A DNA stretch of 64,000 nucleotides from Bacteroidota bacterium. Its GTDB lineage: Bacteria; Bacteroidota; Bacteroidia; Flavobacteriales_D; Crocinitomicaceae. The notes beneath the pieces are model-generated. The model had not been told where the DNA came from. It worked only from the letters and a program-made list of their open reading frames with translations, and searched no databases. The DNA lies in the NCBI GenBank assembly GCA_016866255.1, contig VGMY01000006.1:1-64000 (forward strand), written 5' to 3'. Shown here one piece after another: positions 26,579 to 33,755 of the stretch (position 1 is the first letter of the stretch; each line of letters begins with the position of its first letter). The position numbers were made by a program, and so were the translations under genes.

Positions 26579-27223
26579 CTATTTTAACTCTTTCAGCGCT
26601 TTTGCAGTTCCGACGCGCATTGTGATGTAGTCAATTTCTTTTTTGGGACTTCTCGCCGGACTGTATTCTCTTCCGTAAAAAATGATTTGAAGGTGTAATT
26701 TATTCCAATGTTCTTTCGGAAATAACCGTTTCGCAGCTTCTTCTGTTTTCTTCACGTTTTTTCCGGAGGAAATACCCCAACGCGTGAGCAAGCGATGGAT
26801 ATGGGTATCTACCGGGAAGGCTGGAAAACCGAAGGCTTGTGCCATGACTACCGAGGCAGTTTTGTGGCCTACTCCCGGAAGTTTTTCTAATGCTTCAAAA
26901 CTTTGGGGAACCTTGCCGTTGTGCTCTGCTAAAAGAATTTCCGACAAATGAAAAATGGCTTTGGATTTCATCGGAGAAAGCCCGCAAGGCCGCACAATGG
27001 ATTTGATTTCTTCGATGCTGAGTTTGACCATGTCCTGAGGAGTATTGGCCTTCGCAAAAAGCAGAGGAGTAATTTTGTTCACGCGCTCATCGGTACATTG
27101 AGCCGAAAGCAGGACCGCAATGAGCAGGGTAAAGGCGTCGCTATGATGCAAGGGCACAGGAGTTTCGGGATACAAGCGCTCAAGCTCAGCGATAATGTAA
27201 GTGGCTTTTTCTTTTTTTGTCAT
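26579..27223 (-). CDS. nth: Endonuclease III (DNA glycosylase/AP lyase)
   Basis: A 214-residue HhH-GPD glycosylase. The helix-hairpin-helix LPGVGHKTASVVMAQAFG carries the catalytic Lys (about residue 116 region), and the Asp follows in FPVDTHIHRL. The first Cys of the usual C-terminal FeS cluster (C-x6-C-x2-C-x5-C) is absent: the tail reads FYGREYSPARSPKKEIDY with no cysteines, so the protein probably lacks the [4Fe-4S] cluster. It removes oxidised pyrimidines in base excision repair. ATG 27223 overlaps the stop of the J-domain gene (ATGA); the longer start at 27316 adds a sequence from the neighbour's coding region. Last gene of the dnaX unit. Confidence 0.9.
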   Translation of the reverse strand: MTKKEKATYIIAELERLYPETPVPLHHSDAFTLLIAVLLSAQCTDERVNKITPLLFAKANTPQDMVKLSIEEIKSIVRPCGLSPMKSKAIFHLSEILLAEHNGKVPQSFEALEKLPGVGHKTASVVMAQAFGFPAFPVDTHIHRLLTRWGISSGKNVKKTEEAAKRLFPKEHWNKLHLQIIFYGREYSPARSPKKEIDYITMRVGTAKALKELK

Positions 27224-28056
27224 GGGAAGTATCCAAAGGTGAAGAGGGAAATAAATCGAAAATAAAATAATACGATATAGGCAATCAGCGTCCCTGATAG
27301 GTAGAAGTTTATCCACGAACCAAGCACCATAAAAGCGGAAGGTTTTCTAAAAAAGGGAATCACGAGGCTGAGGCTCAAAAAAAGGAAAATGGGGATTTTA
27401 AGGCGACAAATGCTAAAGTGAATTTCGGGCGTATAGGTTTCTTTATCCGCCCGGTGTGTGAGCGAACGGTTTGACCTGCAAATGGCCGTCTGGTGCAAGG
27501 TTACTTCAGGAAAATCGTAAAACCGTTTGGGGTAATAATTGGCCAAGTAAACCGTGCCATGATCCCGAAGCGTTACCTCCTGTACATAATCGTTGTCGGA
27601 ACTTTGGTAGCGCGTAAAATTATAGGCGATCACTACATCTTTCGTCTTTTTTAGAGGGAGATACTCATCGGCAATCATTGCGCTCATAATCCAAAGTGCT
27701 AGGATGGCGTAAAGAATTTTGAGCCTGTACCTCCAACCGGTTACTAATCCATGATAATAATGGTTCAATTCTTCTTCTTCTTCCTTCCATTTTCGATTCA
27801 TTTGCTCCCAACGTTCGCGATGCACTTCTTCACGCGTCCGCTGGGGTTGTTGAGGGGGTTTTGGTCGAGCGCCAAAATCTTGTTTTAGAATGCGTTCATA
27901 GGCATCTAATAGTTGCTGAAATATTACGGTTGCCTCCTCGCCCGGATGAAGGTCTGGGTGAAATTCCTTAGCGAGTGAGCGGAATTTTTTCTTGACCGAG
28001 GCCATCGAACTGTTTTCGGGCAACCCTAAAAGATCATAGTAGTGCTTGCCACTCAT
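27220..28056 (-). CDS. J-domain membrane protein
   Basis: A 278-residue protein with an N-terminal J domain (about 4-60) holding an intact HPD motif in EFHPDLHPG, so it can stimulate an Hsp70 ATPase. A P/Q- and charge-rich linker follows, then a membrane helix (about 113-130), a soluble loop and two more helices near the C-terminus (about 215-235 and 243-270). It is not canonical DnaJ (that gene is at the right edge) and probably recruits DnaK to a membrane site. It overlaps menE by 23 bases and nth by 4, so it is embedded in the dnaX-menE-nth unit. Confidence 0.82.
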   Translation of the reverse strand: MSGKHYYDLLGLPENSSMASVKKKFRSLAKEFHPDLHPGEEATVIFQQLLDAYERILKQDFGARPKPPQQPQRTREEVHRERWEQMNRKWKEEEEELNHYYHGLVTGWRYRLKILYAILALWIMSAMIADEYLPLKKTKDVVIAYNFTRYQSSDNDYVQEVTLRDHGTVYLANYYPKRFYDFPEVTLHQTAICRSNRSLTHRADKETYTPEIHFSICRLKIPIFLFLSLSLVIPFFRKPSAFMVLGSWINFYLSGTLIAYIVLFYFRFISLFTFGYFP

Positions 28057-29038
28057 GTTTTTTCAATGTTTGGTACATTTTGGGACGATCAATTTTTCCA
28101 GTTTTGGTCGTAATCATTTTATCCACTAATGCGAATTTTCGGGGCATTTCATTGGAAGTGTAGAGTTTCTTCAATTCCGCCAACGTCGGAATTTTTCCTG
28201 TTTTGAGCAGGACAATTCCCACACTTTCACCCCATACTTCGTCGGTTATTGGCATCGCAAGGCAAGGTTCATTCAGCAAGGTGCTGAGTCGGTCTTCTAC
28301 ACGTTCAGGGTGTATTTTTATCCCACCGCTGTTAATGACAAAATCTCGTCTGCCCAACAGGTGAAAAGCCTCTTCGCCTACCAGCTGTACGCAGTCATTG
28401 GTTTGTACAAAACCGTTCTCAAACGCCTCACAATGTATTACAAGGCAGTCCTCCTGAACGGATAATGTAACACCTTCAAGGGCTTGGTAGGGTTCTTTAA
28501 AATTGTGAGATATTTTTCGGACGGCAACGTGCGATGCGGTTTCCGTCATACCGTAGGTTTGATAGGCTTGTGAAAAGTATTGGGAGATTCGTTGAAATTG
28601 TCGTTCATTCAACGGTGCTCCACCGATTAACACGACTCCTTGCTGTGGCAATGGTTGGGCTTGATCCAGGTAATTCATGGCTTGCACAGGCACAAGGGCA
28701 TTGAAGTCGAGGGCCATCTCCAAGTCTTTCAGGGGATTCTTATTCACAGGCAGTACGTGCAATTCCATGTTTGCGAGGAGAGAACGAACAACCATCATTT
28801 TTCCCGCAATTGAGGAAAGGGAAAGGCATAAGCCTGCTTTCATTCCCGGTGATAGGTTGAAGTGGGTTATGGTGCGCTCTGCAGATTTGGCTAACAAACT
28901 CTTCGAAAGTTGTAGCGTTCGAGGTTTACCGGTTGAGCCCGAGGTGTTTACCTCCACATAGTTCAAAGAGTCATCCCATCGTTGGATAAATTCCTTAACT
29001 TCCAGCATTCTATTTAAATCGTGGTATACGATGTCCAT
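28034..29038 (-). CDS. menE: O-succinylbenzoate-CoA ligase-like AMP-binding enzyme
   Basis: A 334-residue, unusually compact member of the ANL adenylating superfamily. The ATP P-loop motif is NTSGSTGKPRTLQL (about 31-44), the adenylate motif is YGMTETASHVAVR (about 160), the hinge is GRRDFVINSGGIKIHPE (about 226) and the C-terminal lysine motif is TTKTGKIDRPK. Bacteroidota MenE proteins are of this short type, so the enzyme probably forms OSB-CoA in menaquinone synthesis. No other men genes are in the window, so another acyl substrate is possible. It starts two bases after the dnaX stop and is co-transcribed with it. Confidence 0.82.
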   Translation of the reverse strand: MDIVYHDLNRMLEVKEFIQRWDDSLNYVEVNTSGSTGKPRTLQLSKSLLAKSAERTITHFNLSPGMKAGLCLSLSSIAGKMMVVRSLLANMELHVLPVNKNPLKDLEMALDFNALVPVQAMNYLDQAQPLPQQGVVLIGGAPLNERQFQRISQYFSQAYQTYGMTETASHVAVRKISHNFKEPYQALEGVTLSVQEDCLVIHCEAFENGFVQTNDCVQLVGEEAFHLLGRRDFVINSGGIKIHPERVEDRLSTLLNEPCLAMPITDEVWGESVGIVLLKTGKIPTLAELKKLYTSNEMPRKFALVDKMITTKTGKIDRPKMYQTLKKHEWQALL

Positions 29039-29040
29039 CG

Positions 29041-30746
29041 CTAAAATTCAATATCCAGGTTAAATCGGTTTCGAAGGGTGTGCAAATTTGGATTTTTGCG
29101 CGCAAGGGCTTGGAATTTTTCTATCCCGGTGTAGGGTTTATTTTCTTTCGCAACCTCATTCGTTAGTTCCAAATTAAATTTGATAAAACTGTTGTTCAAT
29201 TCTTTTTTTAAATAAGATGCGAAGTCCGCCAAAAGAGGAGATATGTACGCTATTTGCACTTCATTATCCAAAATCCAAGTTATGGTTTCATCATTTAAGA
29301 AAAAATCGCGCTTAATTACAGCGTGGTAAAAGGTATCTTTCCCCTCGTTTTTCATTTGTGTTGCATAATTGCGGCTCGCAATTCTTAACGATTCCCCATT
29401 GAAGGGGGTTCTCGGCAATTGGTCATCGGGAATCAAAGGTGCCTCCTTAAAAAGTTCCAGCGATGCTTTAATGCTAATATTTTGGAAAGAGGCAACTGTG
29501 GTTTTTGGACTTTGGGCCTCGGGAATCGATGCGGGAGTCGGTGAGGGACTCGAGGGTGACTCATCTTTTACCGCGGTTGTTGAATTCTTGGCTTGCTGAT
29601 GTTTAAAAGGGAGAATACTAATCGGATCTGTCAGGGATTTTTTTTTTCCGACTCCTGTTGTAACGAGCCCAATTCCATGAGGGTAACTTCCACCAGCAGA
29701 CGTTGATTTTTCGAACTTTTAAAGCCCACATCTGCCTTACTGATGGCGTGAAGCGCGCGAACAATGGCCTGTTTTTCCCATTCATTGGCTTGTTGGGTGT
29801 ATTTTTGGCGTACGCCTTCCGTTGCCTCTAACAAAGGAGCTGTTCGAATGTCTTTAACCATCAGTAAGTTCCGAAAGTGCTCCGCTAATCCTAACAGGAA
29901 TTGATGACCGTCGAAGCCTCGATTTAAAATATCGCTGAAAACCAGTAAGGATCCGGCAATATCCTCTTTACGCAAGTACTCCACCACCTTAAAGTAATAG
30001 TCATAATCCAATACGTGCAGATTATTTAGTACTTGTTGGTATGTGATATTGCCTTCGCTAAACGTCACCAATTGGTCAAAAATAGATAAGGCATCTCTCA
30101 ATGCACCATCGGCTTTTGAAGCGATCAAATGAAGTCCCTCCTGCTCATAGCTAACCTCTTCTTGTTCTGCGATTTTACCCAAGTGTTGGGCAATATCGTT
30201 AACCCGTATACGGTTAAAATCGAAGATTTGACAGCGTGAAAGTATCGTCGGTATAATTTTGTGTTTTTCCGTGGTTGCCAGAATGAAAATAGCATGGGCA
30301 GGTGGCTCTTCCAAGGTTTTCAGGAAGGCATTGAAAGCCTGCGCTGAAAGCATATGCACTTCGTCGATGATGTAGACCTTGAAATCTCCCAACTGTGGTG
30401 CTATTCGGACTTGCTCAATTAATCCCCGAATGTCGTCCACCGAATTGTTGGAAGCGGCATCCAGTTCATAAACGTTTAATGAACTACCCGAATTAAACGA
30501 CAAACAGGACTCGCATTGATCACAAGCTTCCACATTATCTGTTCGATTGAAGCAGTTGATCGTTTTGGCCAATATCCGGGCGGTGGTCGTTTTGCCAACT
30601 CCTCGGGAACCGCAGAACAAAAATGCCTGAGCAAGATGTTTGGTTTTAATGGCGTTTTTGAGCGTTTCAGTTATGCCAACCTGCCCGACCACAGTGTCAA
30701 AAGTCTGTGGGCGGTATTTTCTTGCAGAAACGACGAATTGGCTCAT
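29041..30746 (-). CDS. dnaX: DNA polymerase III gamma/tau subunit, full-length form requiring a -1 frameshift
   Basis: Reading frame 0 from 30746 enters an A10 run (29638-29647) and stops at 29631. A -1 shift on that run opens the frame that continues to 29041, giving a product of about 568 residues. The extension has a Pro/Ser/Thr-rich linker and then a DnaX C-terminal domain (SYATQ-like RNYATQMKNEGKDTFYHAV through FQALARKNPNLHTLRNRFNL), the part expected to contact the alpha subunit and DnaB. The join is inferred from sequence only. It could be programmed ribosomal or transcriptional slippage, or a sequencing error in the homopolymer. The well-kept C-terminal domain argues against a dead gene. 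Confidence 0.8.
29631..29656 (-). other. Candidate frameshift/slippage site in dnaX
   Basis: On the coding strand: AGGAG (29652-29656), four bases, ten A residues (29638-29647), then TCCC and the frame-0 stop TGA (29633-29631). E. coli dnaX has the same elements: an upstream SD-like sequence, an A-rich slippery site and a nearby stop. Thermus dnaX uses an A-run for transcriptional slippage. I see no strong downstream hairpin. Confidence 0.7.
29631..30746 (-). CDS. dnaX: DnaX short form (gamma-like), in-frame product
   Basis: The 371-residue product of frame 0. It holds the complete clamp-loader ATPase: Walker A GSRGVGKTTTARIL (about 44-57), the zinc-binding cysteines CFNRTDNVEACDQCESC, Walker B VYIIDEVHML, sensor 1 ILATTEKHK and the SRC arginine-finger motif, then the collar domain. 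It ends SEKKNP directly after the A-run. It is about the size of E. coli gamma without its C-terminal domains and should assemble into clamp loaders. ATG 30746 was chosen over ATG 30761 because a TATTTTTG box lies at 30751-30758. Confidence 0.93.
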   Translation of the reverse strand: MSQFVVSARKYRPQTFDTVVGQVGITETLKNAIKTKHLAQAFLFCGSRGVGKTTTARILAKTINCFNRTDNVEACDQCESCLSFNSGSSLNVYELDAASNNSVDDIRGLIEQVRIAPQLGDFKVYIIDEVHMLSAQAFNAFLKTLEEPPAHAIFILATTEKHKIIPTILSRCQIFDFNRIRVNDIAQHLGKIAEQEEVSYEQEGLHLIASKADGALRDALSIFDQLVTFSEGNITYQQVLNNLHVLDYDYYFKVVEYLRKEDIAGSLLVFSDILNRGFDGHQFLLGLAEHFRNLLMVKDIRTAPLLEATEGVRQKYTQQANEWEKQAIVRALHAISKADVGFKSSKNQRLLVEVTLMELGSLQQESEKKNP

Positions 30747-30750
30747 GGTA

Positions 30751-30758
30751 CAAAAATA
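30751..30758 (-). promoter_or_regulatory. -7 promoter box (TATTTTTG) for dnaX
   Basis: Exact TAnnTTTG match on the minus strand with only four bases between it and the dnaX ATG, so the message would be leaderless or nearly so. Confidence 0.4.
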
Positions 30759-30808
30759 CACCTTTCCCCTTTGCTAATCTTTGTGCTGCGGGTAATTGTT
30801 GATAAATT

Positions 30809-32383
30809 TTAATGGGCTTTGGTAAATCGTAAAACTTGACTTCCACCAACGCCAATGCATCGCAGCAGGTAATTGCCTTTGGGAAGTTGAGCAACGGAAA
30901 ACGTTCCGTTCTCAGCTGGACTACCAACGAAAAGGAGTTGTCCTAATTCGTTGAATACTTCAACACGCAAGGATTCTGGATTTATGAGGTTTAATTGTAG
31001 AGCATCGTTTACGGGATTGGGATAAAGGTGAACGTTGGAGGTCGAAGGTATTTCATGTACGCTGCCACTTTGGGTATGCACGTTCCATTTGTGAAGGTAA
31101 ATTTTGAGCGTTCCGGTTCGAACATCGCCCCAAATAGCGTAACACGAGTCTCCATGGAATACAACGCTCATGAAATCATTGCCGCTTCCTTCGAGCACGC
31201 TGTCGTGGGCAGCAACCGTGGAAGATAAGGGATAGTCTGCCGTGAATGCTGGATTTCCATAAAATTTAACCGCAGCATAAATTTCCGAGGGTTGACTGTA
31301 GCCATCTGCTGGGGCGTTTCTTCGGTCTCTCCACGTTACCACAAGGTCTCCGCTAAGGTTAAAATCCGCCCAAACCAAATCCTGTACCCGGTTATTGCCT
31401 ATGGGGTCTTGATTTACCCGTTGCATTGGCCCCCAAGTTAACCCTGCATCCGAAGTTTCCATCACATAGACGTCCGATTGGTCGTTTTGTTCGCTGAGAA
31501 AACAATAGGCCAAATGCCCTGTATGTGCCTCGTCGGCGAGCAATTTTCCAGCGCGTTTGAATTGGCTATTGCTCACGCCAACGTTTAAGCCTTGGTAAGC
31601 AACTTGATGGCTCAGATCTATTCCGCTGTGGTCTGAAAAGGCTATAATTTGGCGTGGATAAGGCGATTGCGCAACAAGGTACGAAGGGTACAGCGCATAA
31701 AATCTTCCGTTACCATCGATTGCCGGGGTAGGCATCGGTTGCGGGATGCTGCTGCCTGCCAAAAAGTTCAAGGTATCCAGATACCGAGGATTCATAAATG
31801 TTTGTCCTCCGTCGATACTTACCGTTACGTAAGGATTGTAAGGCGGCGTAACGAGGGCTGGTTGATTTGCGTTCATGGACGTAACGTAGATGGTGGTTTG
31901 CGGTCCGTTGGAGGGATCAATCACCATCCAGGGACGGTCTAAGCATAATTTACCCGGGCAATCGGCGATGTTCACCGCTTCAACAGCGGGTCCCCATGTT
32001 AGGCCCCCGTCGGTGGATTTTCGCACGACAATTTTTCCTTGGGTAAAACCTACGTTGTCGTAATCGATATAACACATGAACGCATCCCCGTTTGGCCCAA
32101 AGCCCAAACTCACATCGGCGGATGCATTCCCGGGGGCTTCATGAGGTTGGTAGATGGGCATGGACCACGTAGTACCTCCGTTCATCGAAACCGAGGATTT
32201 GATGGTGATTTTCTGTCCGAATTGAAATCCCATCCATGCTGCTATGAGGTGTTGGGGGTTTTGCGGGTTGAGGGCAATGGAGGGTTCTCCTTCAAAGATA
32301 TTGGCATTGGAAACCAGGGTGTTTTGACCAACCAGTTGGTTTATGCAGGTTACTAATACGATATAAAGCAGGTATTTCCCCAT
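30809..32383 (-). CDS. T9SS-exported Asp-box (BNR) repeat protein
   Basis: A 524-residue secreted protein. A signal peptide (about 1-20) is followed by a sialidase-like beta-propeller with at least four Asp-box motifs (SMNGGTTW, STDGGLTW, SIDGGQTF, TSDAGLTW). The last 80 residues form a T9SS type A sorting domain (YPNPVNDALQLNL, ELGQLLFVG, LPKGNYLLR). Sialidase catalytic residues (FRIP and the arginine triad) are not evident, so enzymatic activity should not be assumed; it may be a carbohydrate-binding or structural propeller. It should be surface-attached or released by the T9SS. ATG 32383 chosen; ATG 32401 adds six residues. Confidence 0.85.
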   Translation of the reverse strand: MGKYLLYIVLVTCINQLVGQNTLVSNANIFEGEPSIALNPQNPQHLIAAWMGFQFGQKITIKSSVSMNGGTTWSMPIYQPHEAPGNASADVSLGFGPNGDAFMCYIDYDNVGFTQGKIVVRKSTDGGLTWGPAVEAVNIADCPGKLCLDRPWMVIDPSNGPQTTIYVTSMNANQPALVTPPYNPYVTVSIDGGQTFMNPRYLDTLNFLAGSSIPQPMPTPAIDGNGRFYALYPSYLVAQSPYPRQIIAFSDHSGIDLSHQVAYQGLNVGVSNSQFKRAGKLLADEAHTGHLAYCFLSEQNDQSDVYVMETSDAGLTWGPMQRVNQDPIGNNRVQDLVWADFNLSGDLVVTWRDRRNAPADGYSQPSEIYAAVKFYGNPAFTADYPLSSTVAAHDSVLEGSGNDFMSVVFHGDSCYAIWGDVRTGTLKIYLHKWNVHTQSGSVHEIPSTSNVHLYPNPVNDALQLNLINPESLRVEVFNELGQLLFVGSPAENGTFSVAQLPKGNYLLRCIGVGGSQVLRFTKAH

Positions 32384-32541
32384 TTTCCTTAAATCCGGCA
32401 TAAAACTAATTATTTTTGATCATTAAAAATAGGGTTTGATAGGTCGAGGACATTTTATCAAGGAATCACTTCTAAACGTCGAACGGGTTCCAACTACCGG
32501 ATTGGTCACACCATTAACGCGTGCTGTAAAACACTACGAGG

Positions 32542-32775
32542 TCATTCAAGTGAATCGATTTGTAGGGCTAGGTCATAATCCAATTTGGAAATTTTTCCCT
32601 CGCTGTGAGTAGTTGTCTGTATCCGTACTTGATTGTAGTTGTGCATCAAAATTTCGGGATGATGATCCGACTGTTCAGCAACCGCTGCAACCTTATTTAC
32701 GAAGTCCAGTGCTTGCATAAAGGTGTCAAAATGAAAGTTTTTTTCGAGGAATAAACCGTTTATTTGCCATTTCAT
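32542..32775 (-). CDS. phhB: 4a-hydroxytetrahydrobiopterin dehydratase
   Basis: A 77-residue pterin-4a-carbinolamine dehydratase, slightly shorter than usual. The signature is present: EQSDHHPEILMHNYNQVRI with the paired histidines, a downstream His (TTTHSEGKI) and the terminal Asp (LDYDLA). The enzyme dehydrates 4a-hydroxytetrahydropterin, regenerating cofactor for an aromatic amino acid hydroxylase; no hydroxylase is nearby. A TAACTTTG box precedes it, so it is probably a single-gene unit. Confidence 0.92.
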   Translation of the reverse strand: MKWQINGLFLEKNFHFDTFMQALDFVNKVAAVAEQSDHHPEILMHNYNQVRIQTTTHSEGKISKLDYDLALQIDSLE

Positions 32776-32793
32776 GTTAGTGCTAAATTAGTA

Positions 32794-32801
32794 CAAAGTT
32801 A
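32794..32801 (-). promoter_or_regulatory. -7 promoter box (TAACTTTG) for the pterin dehydratase gene
   Basis: Exact TAnnTTTG match on the minus strand, 18 bases before the ATG at 32775. Confidence 0.45.
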
Positions 32802-32859
32802 CCTTAATGGGACTTATTGCTATTCAAATTCCATAAACTACGCTTGTTGGAGCACATGA

Positions 32860-33708
32860 TTAATGAGTTTGATTCAGCTGCATTACCGTATATCCCGCAT
32901 TTCGGAGCAGGGTAATCACGCCTTGCTCTCCGGGTAAATGACCCGCCCCAACGGCAATGAACGTGGCACCACGCTCAATTTGGTCGCTGATGACAGGAAT
33001 CCAATTCCGGTTTCTTCGGTTGAGGAAATCTTCGATGAAATTGGGAAAGCCCTCCGATTCAGCGACGATATCCTTATACAGTCCGTCCAAATCCTCAGCA
33101 AGGTAAGCCTGTAACATTCCTTGATATTTTTGCGGTTGGTTAATTCCGTCCAACAGCATGCTCACTTGATCTTCCAGCGAAACAGAATTGATGGTTTCCA
33201 TTTGTACTTGGATCGATTCGAGGCCCATGGTACTTTTCTTTCCTTTCTCAGCCATTTTTTGGAATTCCATTTCGTACGATTTGATGTCTTTCAGTTGGTC
33301 TTGCAGCATGGCACTGGAAAAGAAGAAGGGTTTCAATCGAGAGTAACGCTTGAGTTTTTTCTTGCTCATTCCGCAACTGTCCAAGCAATACCGAACAATT
33401 TTGGCATATTCTTCAGGAGTGGTGAGATCTTTCAGGGTTTTTCCGTCAGGTAGAATAGTTTGCTGCGCCACCGCTATTTTGGCCGATAAATTCATGTTCA
33501 AGTCAACTTCCATAGCGAGGGTACTGCACGACTCAAAAGCCTTAATCAGGGAAGATGAAAGTTGAAACCGGTCTTTTGGCATCATGTGGATGGTGCCATA
33601 TAGATACGAAACGGCATTACCGTTCTTGGGTTGAATCGTGTAAAGTAATTGTCCTTTTATACTCGCAACCGAGGAGAGGAAAAGGAACCAAAGAAGGTAT
33701 TGCTTCAT
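32860..33708 (-). CDS. TraB/GumN family protein
   Basis: A 282-residue protein with a signal peptide (about 1-19, ending SIKGQ). The TraB/GumN fold is shown by YLYGTIHMMPKDRF near residue 36, the acidic AMEVDL segment near 66 and the C-terminal FIAVGAGHLPGEQGVITLL near 246. The conserved GT-H and G-GH motifs suggest a metal-dependent hydrolase, by analogy with Tiki-type TraB proteases, but bacterial members are biochemically uncharacterised. It follows the M16 protease pair after 47 bases on the same strand and may act with them in the periplasm. Confidence 0.85.
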   Translation of the reverse strand: MKQYLLWFLFLSSVASIKGQLLYTIQPKNGNAVSYLYGTIHMMPKDRFQLSSSLIKAFESCSTLAMEVDLNMNLSAKIAVAQQTILPDGKTLKDLTTPEEYAKIVRYCLDSCGMSKKKLKRYSRLKPFFFSSAMLQDQLKDIKSYEMEFQKMAEKGKKSTMGLESIQVQMETINSVSLEDQVSMLLDGINQPQKYQGMLQAYLAEDLDGLYKDIVAESEGFPNFIEDFLNRRNRNWIPVISDQIERGATFIAVGAGHLPGEQGVITLLRNAGYTVMQLNQTH

Positions 33709-33755
33709 TGAAAGGGTTTTATTAGTCCGTTTATTGACGCAAGTAAGAAGATCAC

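Noticed and set aside
29041-29436. A separate small gene of 131 residues downstream of dnaX
   Set aside because: It starts only at an internal TTG, its frame is open back to the dnaX A-run, and its content is the DnaX C-terminal domain. It is the -1-frame part of dnaX.
30809-32383. An active sialidase
   Set aside because: Asp boxes are present but I found no FRIP motif or arginine triad; Asp-box propellers often have other roles.
32384-32541. A possible small gene or tRNA in the 158-base gap before the Asp-box gene
   Set aside because: No tRNA cloverleaf or conserved peptide could be seen; a short open stretch on the plus strand lacks a convincing start.
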